A stretch of DNA of 64,000 bases from CAZGMJ01 sp964526785 (GTDB taxonomy: Bacteria > Planctomycetota > Phycisphaerae > Sedimentisphaerales > Anaerobacaceae), in the NCBI GenBank assembly GCA_964526785.1, contig CAZGMJ010000018.1:17325-81324 (forward strand). Reading direction: 5' to 3'. A program made the position numbers and the translations under genes. How positions within the stretch are numbered: the stretch's first letter is position 1; every line of letters starts with the position of its first letter. Below are positions 17,135 to 25,531 of the stretch, piece by piece. A model generated the notes under the pieces. That model saw only the letters and a list, made by a program, of their open reading frames with translations. It was not told the DNA's origin and did no database searches.

Positions 17135-18550
17135 ATGACCGGCGAATCGCAAAAGCACCACGTCCGCAGGGGTAAGCATCCATGTCTTGCCGCCTTGCTG
17201 GTATTCGTATTAATCACCGGGGTTGCCGCTGTACTGATCTGGTTGCTGATATCGCCGCGGCACGTTGTAGCCGGGTCGATCCATGTTGCTCCGGTTCTGG
17301 AGAATATATTGACCGGCGAACCAGCAAGCCAGATCGCGGACTACGAGAAGTTCGTCAACACACAAGCCCGGGTCGCAACCGGCACGCGAGTCGTGCATCG
17401 CGTGGCCGATGATCGCACGATTCAGAGCATTGACCTGTCGCGGGTCACTGCGACGGAGGGTGCGAAGATCAGGAGGATGTTCAGTCTGTCTGATCCGAAC
17501 AGCGGTATCGGGAAGAACGATCCGGTTGCGATGCTGCAGGCGGCGATTCGCAACAAAGTCATCTATGCAGCTCCACTGCGAAATACCGAATACATGTCCT
17601 TAGTGATGAAGAGTCGCAATGCCGGCGAAGCGAGAAGAATCGTAGATGCCTTTATTCGGCACTACATTTCCGTGCATGAAACGGAGCATACGGAAGGTGC
17701 AACCCGCGAACTGCAGACGCTCGAAAACAGAGAGGCTCTTCTGGAGGGCAGACTCGGAGACTATCGCTCGCAGATCAACCAACTGGCGCAGCGATTCGGC
17801 ACGAAGGACCTCGACGGCCGCCACGATATGAAGCTGCAGCGGGTAGACAGCCTGCTGGCCGAACTGGGCAAGCTCCAGGCCCGGAGGATCAATCTGGAGA
17901 TTCGGGTGAAGGTCCTGGAGAATATGGATATGAATGAGCCGACCGTCGATCCGGGCGAGATGGTGCAGATGCGCCAGCAGTTTGTCGCTAACGATGCGTT
18001 GGTGAAAGAACTGGCCGGCGAGGTGGCGCAGATAGAGCGGGAACTGGCCGAGGCGGCCCAGCAGCAATCGTCGGATAATCCTGAGAGCAAACGCCTGCAG
18101 GCCGCCGTTGCGACGATGCGCGAGCGTCTGGCCGATGCGCAGGAAAGGGCACGGAACGCGTTTGACGCCGAGGCCGGGAAGAAGCGCGTCGGCGAACTCG
18201 AACTGGCTAGAAGAGAACTCGAAGAAGTCGCCCAGTACGAGCAAAGCCTGCGCGAGACGCTCAGCGAGGAAGATACGGAAACGATCAACGTCGGCCGGAT
18301 TCAGTTGATGATTCAGGACCTTGAAGAGCAATACGCTTTGACCAAGGAACTCTACGATGCGATGCGAAGGCGGATCGAGGTAATGAAGTTGCAGCAGCAG
18401 CGTCCCGGCCGGATTTCCGTTGCGGAGTACGCCAAAATTACCGACGTCGAAGACTCCCGGCCCGGCCTGACCGCTATCGCCGCCGGAGTCGGTCTGATCT
18501 TCGCACTGATCACATATATTCGCCGGCGCAGAAGAATGAAAGCCGGGTGA
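17135..18550 (+). CDS. Wzz/GumC-like polysaccharide chain-length determinant (no kinase domain)
   Basis: 471 aa with transmembrane helices at about 18-38 and 448-464 and a long periplasmic part that is mostly coiled coil (residues ~185-420, rich in E, R, L, A heptads). RPGRISVAEYAKI and DSRPGL just before the second helix resemble the proline-containing segment of Wzz-type proteins. Such proteins control the length of exported polysaccharide or act as co-polymerases. The usual C-terminal tyrosine kinase and neighbouring wza/wzx/wzy genes are absent, so this is an orphan copy. ATG 17135 is preceded by GGAGA. Confidence 0.75.
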   Translation: MTGESQKHHVRRGKHPCLAALLVFVLITGVAAVLIWLLISPRHVVAGSIHVAPVLENILTGEPASQIADYEKFVNTQARVATGTRVVHRVADDRTIQSIDLSRVTATEGAKIRRMFSLSDPNSGIGKNDPVAMLQAAIRNKVIYAAPLRNTEYMSLVMKSRNAGEARRIVDAFIRHYISVHETEHTEGATRELQTLENREALLEGRLGDYRSQINQLAQRFGTKDLDGRHDMKLQRVDSLLAELGKLQARRINLEIRVKVLENMDMNEPTVDPGEMVQMRQQFVANDALVKELAGEVAQIERELAEAAQQQSSDNPESKRLQAAVATMRERLADAQERARNAFDAEAGKKRVGELELARRELEEVAQYEQSLRETLSEEDTETINVGRIQLMIQDLEEQYALTKELYDAMRRRIEVMKLQQQRPGRISVAEYAKITDVEDSRPGLTAIAAGVGLIFALITYIRRRRRMKAG

Positions 18551-18634
18551 AGCTGCCGGGGCGATGCTTGCGTGGCGCGAGATTGAACGGGACAGATCGA
18601 AGCGAAAACGCCCCGGCCGGCAATCGAGTTTTTC

Positions 18635-18663
18635 TTGACAATTGTTGCCAAAGAAGGTAGCAT
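18635..18663 (+). promoter_or_regulatory. Predicted promoter of the HAF-repeat PEP-CTERM gene
   Basis: TTGACA (18635-18640), 17 bp ending GG, TAGCAT (18658-18663). A start near 18670 would give a leader of about 87 nt before ATG 18757. Confidence 0.55.
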
Positions 18664-18756
18664 TCAAGCGTACATTGTTCGGGGAGGGGACGCTCCAGCG
18701 ACGTAGCCGGCGGGCCCGCCCCGGGGAGCACGCGTGATGAAAAAGGAGGATTGAGG

Positions 18757-19926
18757 ATGATGCGGAGCGACACACTGATTGCGCTGGCGGTTCTTGCCCT
18801 GATTGCAACGCCCGATACAAGCTGCGCCGGATATGCCTATGATTCTGCTGACATGCGCTATGAGCTTGTCGACCTGGGACTGAACAAATGGGCGCATAGC
18901 GTAAATGACAACGGCCAGATCGTGGGCATCCATTATGGAAGCGGTCCCGTAGCGCTGCTGTTCGACACCACCGGCCAGGGAAACCACGTGGAGTTGGGGT
19001 CGAAGCCTGTCTGGGGCGGACCAGCTTATTACTTGAGTTGGCCAAACGCCATCAATAACGAAGGTCAAATCGTAGGCTGGGAAAGGCCGCAGGGCCAGAA
19101 CCAATTTGCGACATTGTTCGATGCATCGGGCGGCGGAGCGAACATCTATCTCAATACGTCGGATTATGGGAGCGAGGCTTATTGCATCAACAACGCCGGT
19201 CAGATCGTCGGCAGCAGGCGCTTTGGAACGGGCTTCGGGAGCGCTGCCGTGTTTGATCCAACGGGAAACGGAGCGGATGTGAATCTTGGACGACTCGGCG
19301 ACAGCGGCTTCCCAAGCAGGGCAATGTGCATAAACGACAAAGGTGCTGTAGTTGGAACATCCAGCCTGGGCATGCAGGCGTCACGGGCAACGCTTTTTGA
19401 CGCAACGGGCGAGGGCGAAAACATCGACCTTGGCACGCTGGGCGGCCAAAACAGTCATGCCACATGCATCAATAACCTGGGGCAGATCGTTGGCCAGGCC
19501 AGTAATGCATCCAATCGGTCGCATGCGGCGCTATTTGATCCCAGCGGGGCAGGGGACAACACGGACCTCGGGTCGCTCGGAAACCAATGGAGCTCGAGCA
19601 TCGCCATGGCCATCAACGATCACAGCCAAATCGTTGGGTGGTCTGTTGTCCATGAGCGGAAAGAGTACGTCGCCACCCTGTTCACGCCTGACGGACCGGT
19701 GGATTTGAATACGCTTGTCGACGAGCCATCCTCGCTGACGCTGGCTCAGGCGTACGATATCAACAATAACGGCTGGATCGTTGGCATGGCGATGGATCGC
19801 CGCGATACCGAACACGCCTTTCTGCTCAAACCCATTCCCGAGCCGGCGACCGTGCTGCTGCTGGGGCTCGGGGCGGCGTATCTTCGGCGCAAGTCCAGAC
19901 CTCGACATTGCTCCATGGGCGGTTGA
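18757..19926 (+). CDS. HAF-repeat PEP-CTERM surface protein
   Basis: 389 aa: signal peptide, then about seven repeats with the HAF-type pattern INNxGQIVG (for example VNDNGQIVGI, INNEGQIVGW, INNAGQIVGS, INDKGAVVGT, INNLGQIVGQ, INDHSQIVGW, INNNGWIVGM), alternating with LFDxxGxGxNxxLG units. It ends in the PEP-CTERM tail IPEPATVLLLGLGAAYL followed by basic residues, so it should be sorted to the surface or extracellular matrix. ATG 18757 is used since GGAGG (18745-18749) lies 7 nt before; TTG 18751 is in frame but too close. Confidence 0.87.
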   Translation: MMRSDTLIALAVLALIATPDTSCAGYAYDSADMRYELVDLGLNKWAHSVNDNGQIVGIHYGSGPVALLFDTTGQGNHVELGSKPVWGGPAYYLSWPNAINNEGQIVGWERPQGQNQFATLFDASGGGANIYLNTSDYGSEAYCINNAGQIVGSRRFGTGFGSAAVFDPTGNGADVNLGRLGDSGFPSRAMCINDKGAVVGTSSLGMQASRATLFDATGEGENIDLGTLGGQNSHATCINNLGQIVGQASNASNRSHAALFDPSGAGDNTDLGSLGNQWSSSIAMAINDHSQIVGWSVVHERKEYVATLFTPDGPVDLNTLVDEPSSLTLAQAYDINNNGWIVGMAMDRRDTEHAFLLKPIPEPATVLLLGLGAAYLRRKSRPRHCSMGG

Positions 19927-20204
19927 TCTGTTGACAATGGCAAGTCACTGCCGGGTGTCTTGCGCATATCGTGCATTATGCCGCAGTCTCGCAATCGTAG
20001 CGACACATGCTCGCGCACGTCACCTCCTGCGCGTTCGCGGTATTGCCGGCAGTGCTTCGACCGTTTCCGGCGAAAGCTCCGAGAACACTATTGGAAAGCC
20101 GCGGTGCGGTCTTACCGTCGGGCCGCCGACATTATCAAAGCGGGCTGCTGCGAGCGAAGAAAAGAAAAAAACGCTATGAACTTGTCAAAGAGTGAAAAGC
20201 GGTG

Positions 20205-20723
20205 CTATCCGGACAAGAGCCTTTGCTGTACCGGCATGAGGGCCGAGCCGATTCGGCCGGCGTCGGCTGCCGCGGCGGCGTCCTTTGCCACGGTGGTGCT
20301 GTCGACGTGTTTGCGGCGGCCCATGACCCAGCGGTACGCCTGCGGGTCCCTCTCGGCGGCACAGGGATCGAACTTCACCAGTTGCTTCATCAGGTGGATC
20401 CGCTCGGCCTTCGTATACTCCGTGCGGACGATCCTCCAGAATTCCTCATAGGTCACCGGTTCGCCGACCTCCTGCTCGGACTCTTCATGCCCGGCCGGCC
20501 GGGGGGCGTTGTAGGCCTTGAGTATCTCGATGATGCGTTTCGTGCTCGGCATGGACGGATCATCGAATACCTTGTGTCGGCGGACCGCCTCGGTCAGCCG
20601 TGCGGCCTTGATATGTCCGAATGCGGAAAACCAGTCGCCCAGCGTCTTTTTTGTGAAGTGCGCCCTGGGCCAGCGCTGCTGCACTTCATTATCAAACCAC
20701 TCGACAAATTGCTTCTTATTCAT
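20205..20723 (-). CDS. Putative helicase-loader-like protein of a phage-type replication module
   Basis: 172 aa. The N-terminal ~70 residues (FVEWFDNEVQQRWP, then LGDWFSAFGHIKAARLTEAV and PSMPSTKRIIEIL) follow the helical pattern of phage helicase loader/inhibitor domains of the G39P type; this is pattern recognition, not alignment. The rest is charged and unrecognised, with a short alanine run (KDAAAAADAG). ATG 20723 overlaps the stop of the preceding gene by 8 bp (ATGAATAA), so translation is coupled. The frame is open upstream but that part is only antisense-like arginine-rich sequence. Role in replication initiation is inferred mainly from the neighbour. Confidence 0.6.
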   Translation of the reverse strand: MNKKQFVEWFDNEVQQRWPRAHFTKKTLGDWFSAFGHIKAARLTEAVRRHKVFDDPSMPSTKRIIEILKAYNAPRPAGHEESEQEVGEPVTYEEFWRIVRTEYTKAERIHLMKQLVKFDPCAAERDPQAYRWVMGRRKHVDSTTVAKDAAAAADAGRIGSALMPVQQRLLSG

Positions 20724-21309
20724 CGCTGAGAAACTCCCTTCCCGCCCGCCGGAGGCTCTCCTGAGCCTGCTCGCAGTCCATCTGATAGAAGGATTTGAAT
20801 GAAGAACCGCAGGAGGGGGCGCCTTGTTGTTTCCTTCTTTCTCTTTCTTCGTTCTTCTCTTTCTTCTTACCTTCTTGTTTATAGTTCGCCGGCTCTTGTG
20901 CTTTCGCACCGGCGGTCGTGCGCTCACCGTCGCGCCGCTCGTATGTTGCCGGGTTCTGGTAAAGCCCGTAATTGACGATGGTTACGATCATGCCGCGGGA
21001 GACCCTCGCTGTGGCGATCATACGCGCCTCGCACAGCCTTCGCAGCGCCCTTCGTACGGCTTGTTGGCCGGGCTTTTGAATGGTGTAGCCCCTGCGGTGG
21101 GACATGGCGTTCTGTATCTCGCGGACGGACGTGAAAACCTGGCCGCGTTTGAGGTTCCTCGTGTAGCCGCTTGCGTCTTTGTGCGTCGCTCTGCACAGCA
21201 GCCAGAGCCACAGTGCGCGGTCCAGCAGCGGCGTCTTGTCGAGCATCTCGAGGAAGACGCGGGGATAGAGGATGTATCCGCCGGGGATTCTCGTATCAGG
21301 TGCGTGCAT
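20716..21309 (-). CDS. Winged-helix, replisome-organizer-like protein
   Basis: 197 aa. PRVFLEMLDKTPLLDRALW, then LLCRATHKDA, LKRGQVFTSVREIQNAM and QAVRRALRRLCEARMI are the order of segments found in phage/plasmid replication initiators with an N-terminal winged helix (helix-turn-helix replisome organizers); NYGLYQNP also occurs at the end of such domains. The C-terminal third is lysine/glutamate-rich and probably disordered. ATG 21309 has GGAG upstream and overlaps the ParB-like gene by 14 bp. Followed by the loader-like gene, which strengthens a replication role. Confidence 0.65.
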   Translation of the reverse strand: MHAPDTRIPGGYILYPRVFLEMLDKTPLLDRALWLWLLCRATHKDASGYTRNLKRGQVFTSVREIQNAMSHRRGYTIQKPGQQAVRRALRRLCEARMIATARVSRGMIVTIVNYGLYQNPATYERRDGERTTAGAKAQEPANYKQEGKKKEKNEERERRKQQGAPSCGSSFKSFYQMDCEQAQESLRRAGREFLSDE

Positions 21310-22012
21310 GGTTCTCTCCAAAACGATTGTTGTCGAGGTACTGTTCGGCGAGATAGGCCAGGGCTGTGCTCTTACGCTCGGCCCTGGTGGCGCTGCGGTC
21401 GGCGGGGACGCGGGACATCGCCCGCTCGATCACCTGCTGCTGTTCGGAGTTGACGAAGAACACCATCGCCGTCGGAATGTCCTGCGGCGGCGCCGGATGC
21501 GTCGGCAGCTTGAGCCGGGCGATGCGTTCGACGTTCCTGGCGCTTTCCGGCAACAGACCGGCGAGCTCGCGGGCGGTGCGTTTCTTGTTGAGCCGCTTGA
21601 GCAGCGCGGCCTTGCGGGCCAGCACGTCGGAGCCGCCGAGGCGATTGAGCGACCCGAGCAGAACGTCGGTCTGCTGGTCGTCCACATTCCACACGATCAC
21701 CTGAGCATGCGTTCGTCCGAGCTTGCGGAGGGCCCGGGCGCGATGATGTCCGTTGATGATCTGGAAATGGCGGGCCTTGTTCGGATGCGGCCGGACGATC
21801 AGCGGCTCGTAGCAGCCGGTCAGCTCGATGTTGCGAAGCAGTCGTCCGAATGCGGCCCTGGCCATTCGATTCGGATTGTCGGGGTGCCCGCATAGACGAT
21901 TGAGGGAGACGGAACGTATCGTGCCGGCGGATTCGGTTCTGCGGGCGGGTCGCGGGGAGCGTGATTTGGGCGTCTTGCCGTGCGATACCTGGGTGGTTGC
22001 GTCCTTTTTCAT
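21296..22012 (-). CDS. ParB-like nuclease-domain protein
   Basis: 238 aa. A ParB N-terminal-type domain spans about residues 30-130: LNRLCGHPDNPNRM, then NIELTGCYEPLIVRPH and the hallmark FQIINGHHRARALRKLG (GHHR in place of the usual GERR box, which binds CTP in true ParB). A helical region with LLPESARNVERI may be a DNA-binding helix-turn-helix. No ParA is nearby, so it may be a transcription or replication regulator of the element rather than a partition protein. It overlaps the downstream gene by 14 bp. Confidence 0.75.
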   Translation of the reverse strand: MKKDATTQVSHGKTPKSRSPRPARRTESAGTIRSVSLNRLCGHPDNPNRMARAAFGRLLRNIELTGCYEPLIVRPHPNKARHFQIINGHHRARALRKLGRTHAQVIVWNVDDQQTDVLLGSLNRLGGSDVLARKAALLKRLNKKRTARELAGLLPESARNVERIARLKLPTHPAPPQDIPTAMVFFVNSEQQQVIERAMSRVPADRSATRAERKSTALAYLAEQYLDNNRFGENHART

Positions 22013-22307
22013 ATTGGCCTCCGGCGTTACGAGTAATATAGTAGAGAGATAGGGTTAAACAGGTTTGGCGGGAGTTGCTGCGTAACGGGATTTATCGTGC
22101 TGCTGCCGGGGCTGATTGTTCCGCCGATTCTGTGCTTCTTCGGCACGCGCTGGATCACGGGTGTCGAGGGCATCATTGACTTGCTAAGGCAACGAACGGC
22201 TCTGCGGAAACATCCTGCGGCAATCATCAGCTATCTCCTGCTATTAGTTGTTCCTGCGTACTTTCGTGCTGTCTTCCTTCTTCAAGCATCTCTCCGATCT
22301 TTCCAAC

Positions 22308-23108
22308 TCATCTCAGCGCGGCTGATTCGATGTCCATCCCGTCGCCGGCGGCGTCGCGAGCATCCTGTGAAGTGCGCAGTGGCACCTCGTTGTTGAACCA
22401 GATGTAGTAGGTCGGTCTGGCGGTGAGTTTGCTCAGCACGAAGCGGGTGCGTTCGATCGAGGGCGGGGCCTTGCGCTGCCTGGGATAGCTTTCGACGAAC
22501 ATCGTAATCTCGCGTTCGATGAAGGCTGTCTCGGGCAGGCGGAGCGCGGCGAGTTTTTCATGCACGCCGGGCGGATCGATCAGGTCATCCTGCTCGATGC
22601 CGACGCTGCTGAACGCTTCGATCATTCGGGCGTGGCGTTTGGACGGCGGGGCGGTATAGGCGGTCATGCCGGCCCGCTCGAAGAATGGGTGAGCCATGCC
22701 CATGACGGCGGAGGCCTCGACGATCGGCACGTCCTGGGCGGGCATCGTTTCGCGGACCAGTCGGCATGCGAGCCCCAGCGCGCGGAATCGCGGTTCGATG
22801 ATGACGCGGCTGATGCAGCGGATGTTCGCGTTGACCAGCGTCAGTTGCGTGCTGCGGTCGAGGCCGGCGAACATCTGCAGCGTGGCGAGGTTGCGCAGCC
22901 GGAGCGATGGGACGGGGCGGCTGTACACGATCGCACCGGCGAGCGTCTCCGGCCGCACACCCGGCAGGCGACCGGCGGACTTCAGTGCGTAGACAGCGGT
23001 GATCGGGCCCGGCCGACCGGCGCGATAGTGGTAGTGAGCCAGTTGCTTATAGTCGTCCACGGTGCCTGGAACGATATGCAACTTGTCCGTTATGCTACAC
23101 TCGGGCAT
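22308..23108 (-). CDS. GNAT-like acetyltransferase domain protein paired with ABC ATPase
   Basis: 266 aa. Residues ~15-160 have the GNAT layout, with NIRCISRVIIEPRFRALGL (beta4 and the acetyl-CoA loop, here RALGLA) and EASAVMGMAHPFFERAGM (the typical end of the fold). The C-terminal ~80 residues are helical and basic. It overlaps the ABC ATPase gene by 19 bp. Together they resemble COG2401, a family in which an ABC-type ATPase is fused to a predicted acetyltransferase; here the parts are separate genes. Substrate unknown. Confidence 0.65.
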   Translation of the reverse strand: MPECSITDKLHIVPGTVDDYKQLAHYHYRAGRPGPITAVYALKSAGRLPGVRPETLAGAIVYSRPVPSLRLRNLATLQMFAGLDRSTQLTLVNANIRCISRVIIEPRFRALGLACRLVRETMPAQDVPIVEASAVMGMAHPFFERAGMTAYTAPPSKRHARMIEAFSSVGIEQDDLIDPPGVHEKLAALRLPETAFIEREITMFVESYPRQRKAPPSIERTRFVLSKLTARPTYYIWFNNEVPLRTSQDARDAAGDGMDIESAALR

Positions 23109-23764
23109 CGGCGAGTCCCTTTCCTGGCATCTTTGTAAATGACGACCGTTTCACCGGCCAGTTGTGTGGTAACCAGCACGTCCGGCTCGAGATCGAGCAG
23201 GAAGTCGTCCTGGCTGGCAGCGAGGAAGAACGTCGTGCCGGTTCGTGTGGCGAATTGGCGGACTTTGTGGGAGATTACCGCGGCGGTGAGGCGGTCGAGA
23301 CTGGCGACAAACTCATCGGCGAAGACGAACGGTTTGCCGGCGTGCAGGGCCATGGCGAGTCGAAAACGATACTGCTGGCCTTCGCTGAGGCGGGCCGGCT
23401 GGTTCAGCAGACAGAACACATCGTTGAGTCCGGCCGTGCTGAACAGACGAATAGCCGAAACCAGATCGCCGTCTACGCAGTCGATCAGCGTGCGGTCGTT
23501 CGGCAGGGCGATCTGCTCGAGACTCGTGCGGTCGTCTGCGGGAACGGCGGCCTGCAATTCCTTGAGCAGTACGGTCTTTCCAGCACCGGATGGTCCGCCG
23601 ATGAAGACTATGTCGCCCGGACGGACCTCCACATCGCATGCATGGGTTAGCGTCCGGGTCGTCAGGCGGTCGGTAGTCAGGCCGAACATGCGGCACAGCG
23701 AGACGACGCGAGGGGTTATTGTTCCCTCCCAGGCAAGGCTTCTGGAGACATGAAACTTTGGCAT
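23090..23764 (-). CDS. ABC-type ATPase of the COG2401-like type
   Basis: 224 aa, soluble, with one ABC ATPase domain: Walker A GGPSGAGKT (56-64), signature LSEGQ (126-130), Walker B FVFADE (146-151) and a D-loop SLDR. No transmembrane partner is present, so it is not a transporter; the neighbour is a GNAT-like protein. In the known fused family (COG2401) the function is unassigned. ATG 23764 is chosen because AAAGGA precedes it at 7 nt. Context places it in a phage/plasmid-like block, where it could act in DNA metabolism, modification or defence. Confidence 0.75.
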   Translation of the reverse strand: MPKFHVSRSLAWEGTITPRVVSLCRMFGLTTDRLTTRTLTHACDVEVRPGDIVFIGGPSGAGKTVLLKELQAAVPADDRTSLEQIALPNDRTLIDCVDGDLVSAIRLFSTAGLNDVFCLLNQPARLSEGQQYRFRLAMALHAGKPFVFADEFVASLDRLTAAVISHKVRQFATRTGTTFFLAASQDDFLLDLEPDVLVTTQLAGETVVIYKDARKGTRRCPSVA

Positions 23765-23825
23765 TTGAATTCCTTTCATATTTGGTTGAGGTCAACGGCG
23801 AGTCCGATGATCTGTAATAGTCGAA

Positions 23826-24308
23826 TCAGCCGGTAAGGGCCCGGCGGTTCGGCGACTTCCTATATGAATACCTGCCGTCGATTTCGCTTCGATCGGGCGG
23901 ATCCTTCGTTGTGTGCTTGATTCGCTGGACGCTCTGGCGTATCGAGTAAAAGCTGCATTGCCGCTTACGGGCGATCGCTCGCATCGAAAGTCCTCGGATG
24001 AAGTGATCCCTGGCGATTTCGAGATCGTCGGGGCTCAGGCGATGCTCGTTTCGCACGTATCTGCGGTACGTATCGCCGGTTAGTCGCCGGACGATTGCCT
24101 TGATACGGCGGGCGATGCTGGATGTGCTGACGCCCATCAGTTCGGCGATGCTGCACATGCTGGCGCCGCGTTCGAAGTACATCTGCATGATCGTGCGGTC
24201 GGTGTCAATCAGCACCGAGGCACGGTTGCAGAGCATTTCAGCTACCTCGCGGTTCTCTGTAAGTCGCGATGTGGTTCTTGTCGTTTCTTGTGCGTGTTTT
24301 GCCGCCAT
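23826..24308 (-). CDS. Sigma-factor-like helix-turn-helix regulator
   Basis: 160 aa with two helix-turn-helix motifs. The first (SIAELMGVSTSSIARRIKAI) resembles sigma-70 region 4; the second (MRAIARKRQCSFYSIRQSVQ) has the same spacing. MQMYFERGASMCSIAEL preceding it fits the D-x-x-I-x-x-L-x-Y lead-in of region 4. There is no region 2, so it is not a complete sigma factor. ATG 24308 is chosen with GGAGG 8 nt upstream. It is the first gene of the minus-strand block and likely its regulator. Confidence 0.65.
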   Translation of the reverse strand: MAAKHAQETTRTTSRLTENREVAEMLCNRASVLIDTDRTIMQMYFERGASMCSIAELMGVSTSSIARRIKAIVRRLTGDTYRRYVRNEHRLSPDDLEIARDHFIRGLSMRAIARKRQCSFYSIRQSVQRIKHTTKDPPDRSEIDGRYSYRKSPNRRALTG

Positions 24309-24444
24309 CCGTGTGTCCTCCGCAGGATGTTGTTGCATGGGAGCGTTTTGTGGTTGCGAGCCGAATCAATGCGTTGTGCGAGCTTTTCTCCATAAGTCCG
24401 TTATTGATTTGTATGTGCTGTTCTGTAAATAACAAACTCTAAAC

Positions 24445-24472
24445 ATTCTATCCGTATAGACGCAGCCTGCAA
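24445..24472 (-). promoter_or_regulatory. Predicted promoter of the replication-like block
   Basis: On the minus strand TTGCAG (24472-24467), 16 bp, TAGAAT (24450-24445). It lies about 137 bp upstream of ATG 24308 in an AT-rich patch and is the only good pair near the first gene, so it probably drives the whole 20205-24308 block. Confidence 0.5.
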
Positions 24473-25004
24473 GCATTTTGTTCAGTAGTTATTAAACTTT
24501 TCTTCGGGACGGCCCGGCGATATGCGAGCAAACCGCAGATTTGGGGCAGCTAAAGGCCGATTCGGCCACGAAAAAAAATTGTGCGGATCACTCGAACTTT
24601 TCTCTCGTGAGCACATTTGCTGTGAGATAGTTTTCGCTTTGTGCACAATCGAGACGTTTGTTTTCGCCATGCCTGCACAGGCAGGCGGCTGTCGGTCGGC
24701 CTGTGGTGATGAGGGATGGAGGTTCGGGGTGTCCTGTGGCAGGTTGGTCTATTGCGTGCGCCGTGGCGCGGATGGGGTGATATGCGCGGGTTCTTGTGCG
24801 GATGTGGTATTTCCTGGCGGGGTCTTCGGCAAAAAAGATGTGAAGCGAAACGGAATGTATCCGGGTGAGACGCCTTTCGAGTTCTTGCGGCAACTTCCGA
24901 TAAGGTTGCGGCTGTGCCGGCTTGAGTCGCGGTTCTACAGTTTTGCACGGCGGGAGCTAACGATCGTGCAGGGATATTCAGGTGACATACAAGTGCGAAT
25001 TTGG
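24473..25004. other. Intergenic stretch with no supported gene
   Basis: Long frames exist on both strands but their products are cysteine- and arginine-rich without motifs, signal peptide or a ribosome site. I see no RNA structure with a T-run. It may be old flank of the inserted block. Confidence 0.4.
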
Positions 25005-25033
25005 TTGACTTGCCATGTTAAATTGGGTAAAAT
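25005..25033 (+). promoter_or_regulatory. Predicted promoter of the small PEP-CTERM gene
   Basis: TTGACT (25005-25010), 17-bp spacer containing GTTAA and ending GGG, TAAAAT (25028-25033). Closely similar in sequence, including the spacer, to the promoters at 28875 and 33966. Confidence 0.6.
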
Positions 25034-25146
25034 GCAAACACAATCGAAATGGGGCGGCAGTGAATATCTGACGTGCGGAACACAACGGTTTGGCGACCGG
25101 CATATCAGAGACAACTGTCGGCATTTCAATCCGGGGGTGATGGACA

Positions 25147-25431
25147 ATGCAGTATAGAGCGAAGATTTTTCTGGTTATCTGTATCGCGGCACTTGCCGTA
25201 TCTTCTTCGTCTGCGCTTGCGGCGTTTCGGCCGCGGATTTCGGACAGCAGCCTGCCGAACGAGGCGTACGTCGTTGATCCCGGTCAGATCGACGTGACAC
25301 CTCCACCCTTCGCACACGATAATGCGATCGGGGTGCAGGGTATCAACCACCTGCCGGAGCCGGCGACCATATTGCTGCTGGGGATCGTGTCACTCGCCTT
25401 CGTCGGCGGCAATCGGCGAACCGAGCAGTGA
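25147..25431 (+). CDS. Small PEP-CTERM surface protein
   Basis: 94 aa: signal peptide (residues 1-26, ending ALAA), only ~40 residues of mature sequence rich in proline and aspartate, then the tail LPEPATILLLGIVSLAFV and a basic end. The whole mature domain is thus about the size of a linker; it may serve as a matrix peptide. GGGGGTG upstream serves as a ribosome site. First gene of a run of three PEP-CTERM genes (25147, 25532, 26371), each with its own leader. Confidence 0.8.
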   Translation: MQYRAKIFLVICIAALAVSSSSALAAFRPRISDSSLPNEAYVVDPGQIDVTPPPFAHDNAIGVQGINHLPEPATILLLGIVSLAFVGGNRRTEQ

Positions 25432-25531
25432 TATGCTGTCTGACAATTCCGAGATGCGGGCGATGGGACGAGATTACACCTTGTTATGCAAAGAGATAAT
25501 GCGATTGGTATCAGTTTTGGGGGATTCTAAA

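Noticed and set aside
22097..22396. Plus-strand hydrophobic frame that could encode a small membrane protein between the ParB-like and GNAT-like genes
   Set aside because: It lacks an ATG and a ribosome site, and its last 90 bp run antisense through the GNAT-like gene as an arginine run. It may be a chance hydrophobic frame.
24309..25004. Search for tRNA or attachment-site repeats beside the replication-like block
   Set aside because: No tRNA-like T-loop sequence or matching direct repeat was found by eye; small repeats could have been missed.
24522..25157. 211-codon plus-strand frame before the small PEP-CTERM gene
   Set aside because: Product is cysteine/arginine-rich without motif and runs through the predicted promoter at 25005. 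No ribosome site.
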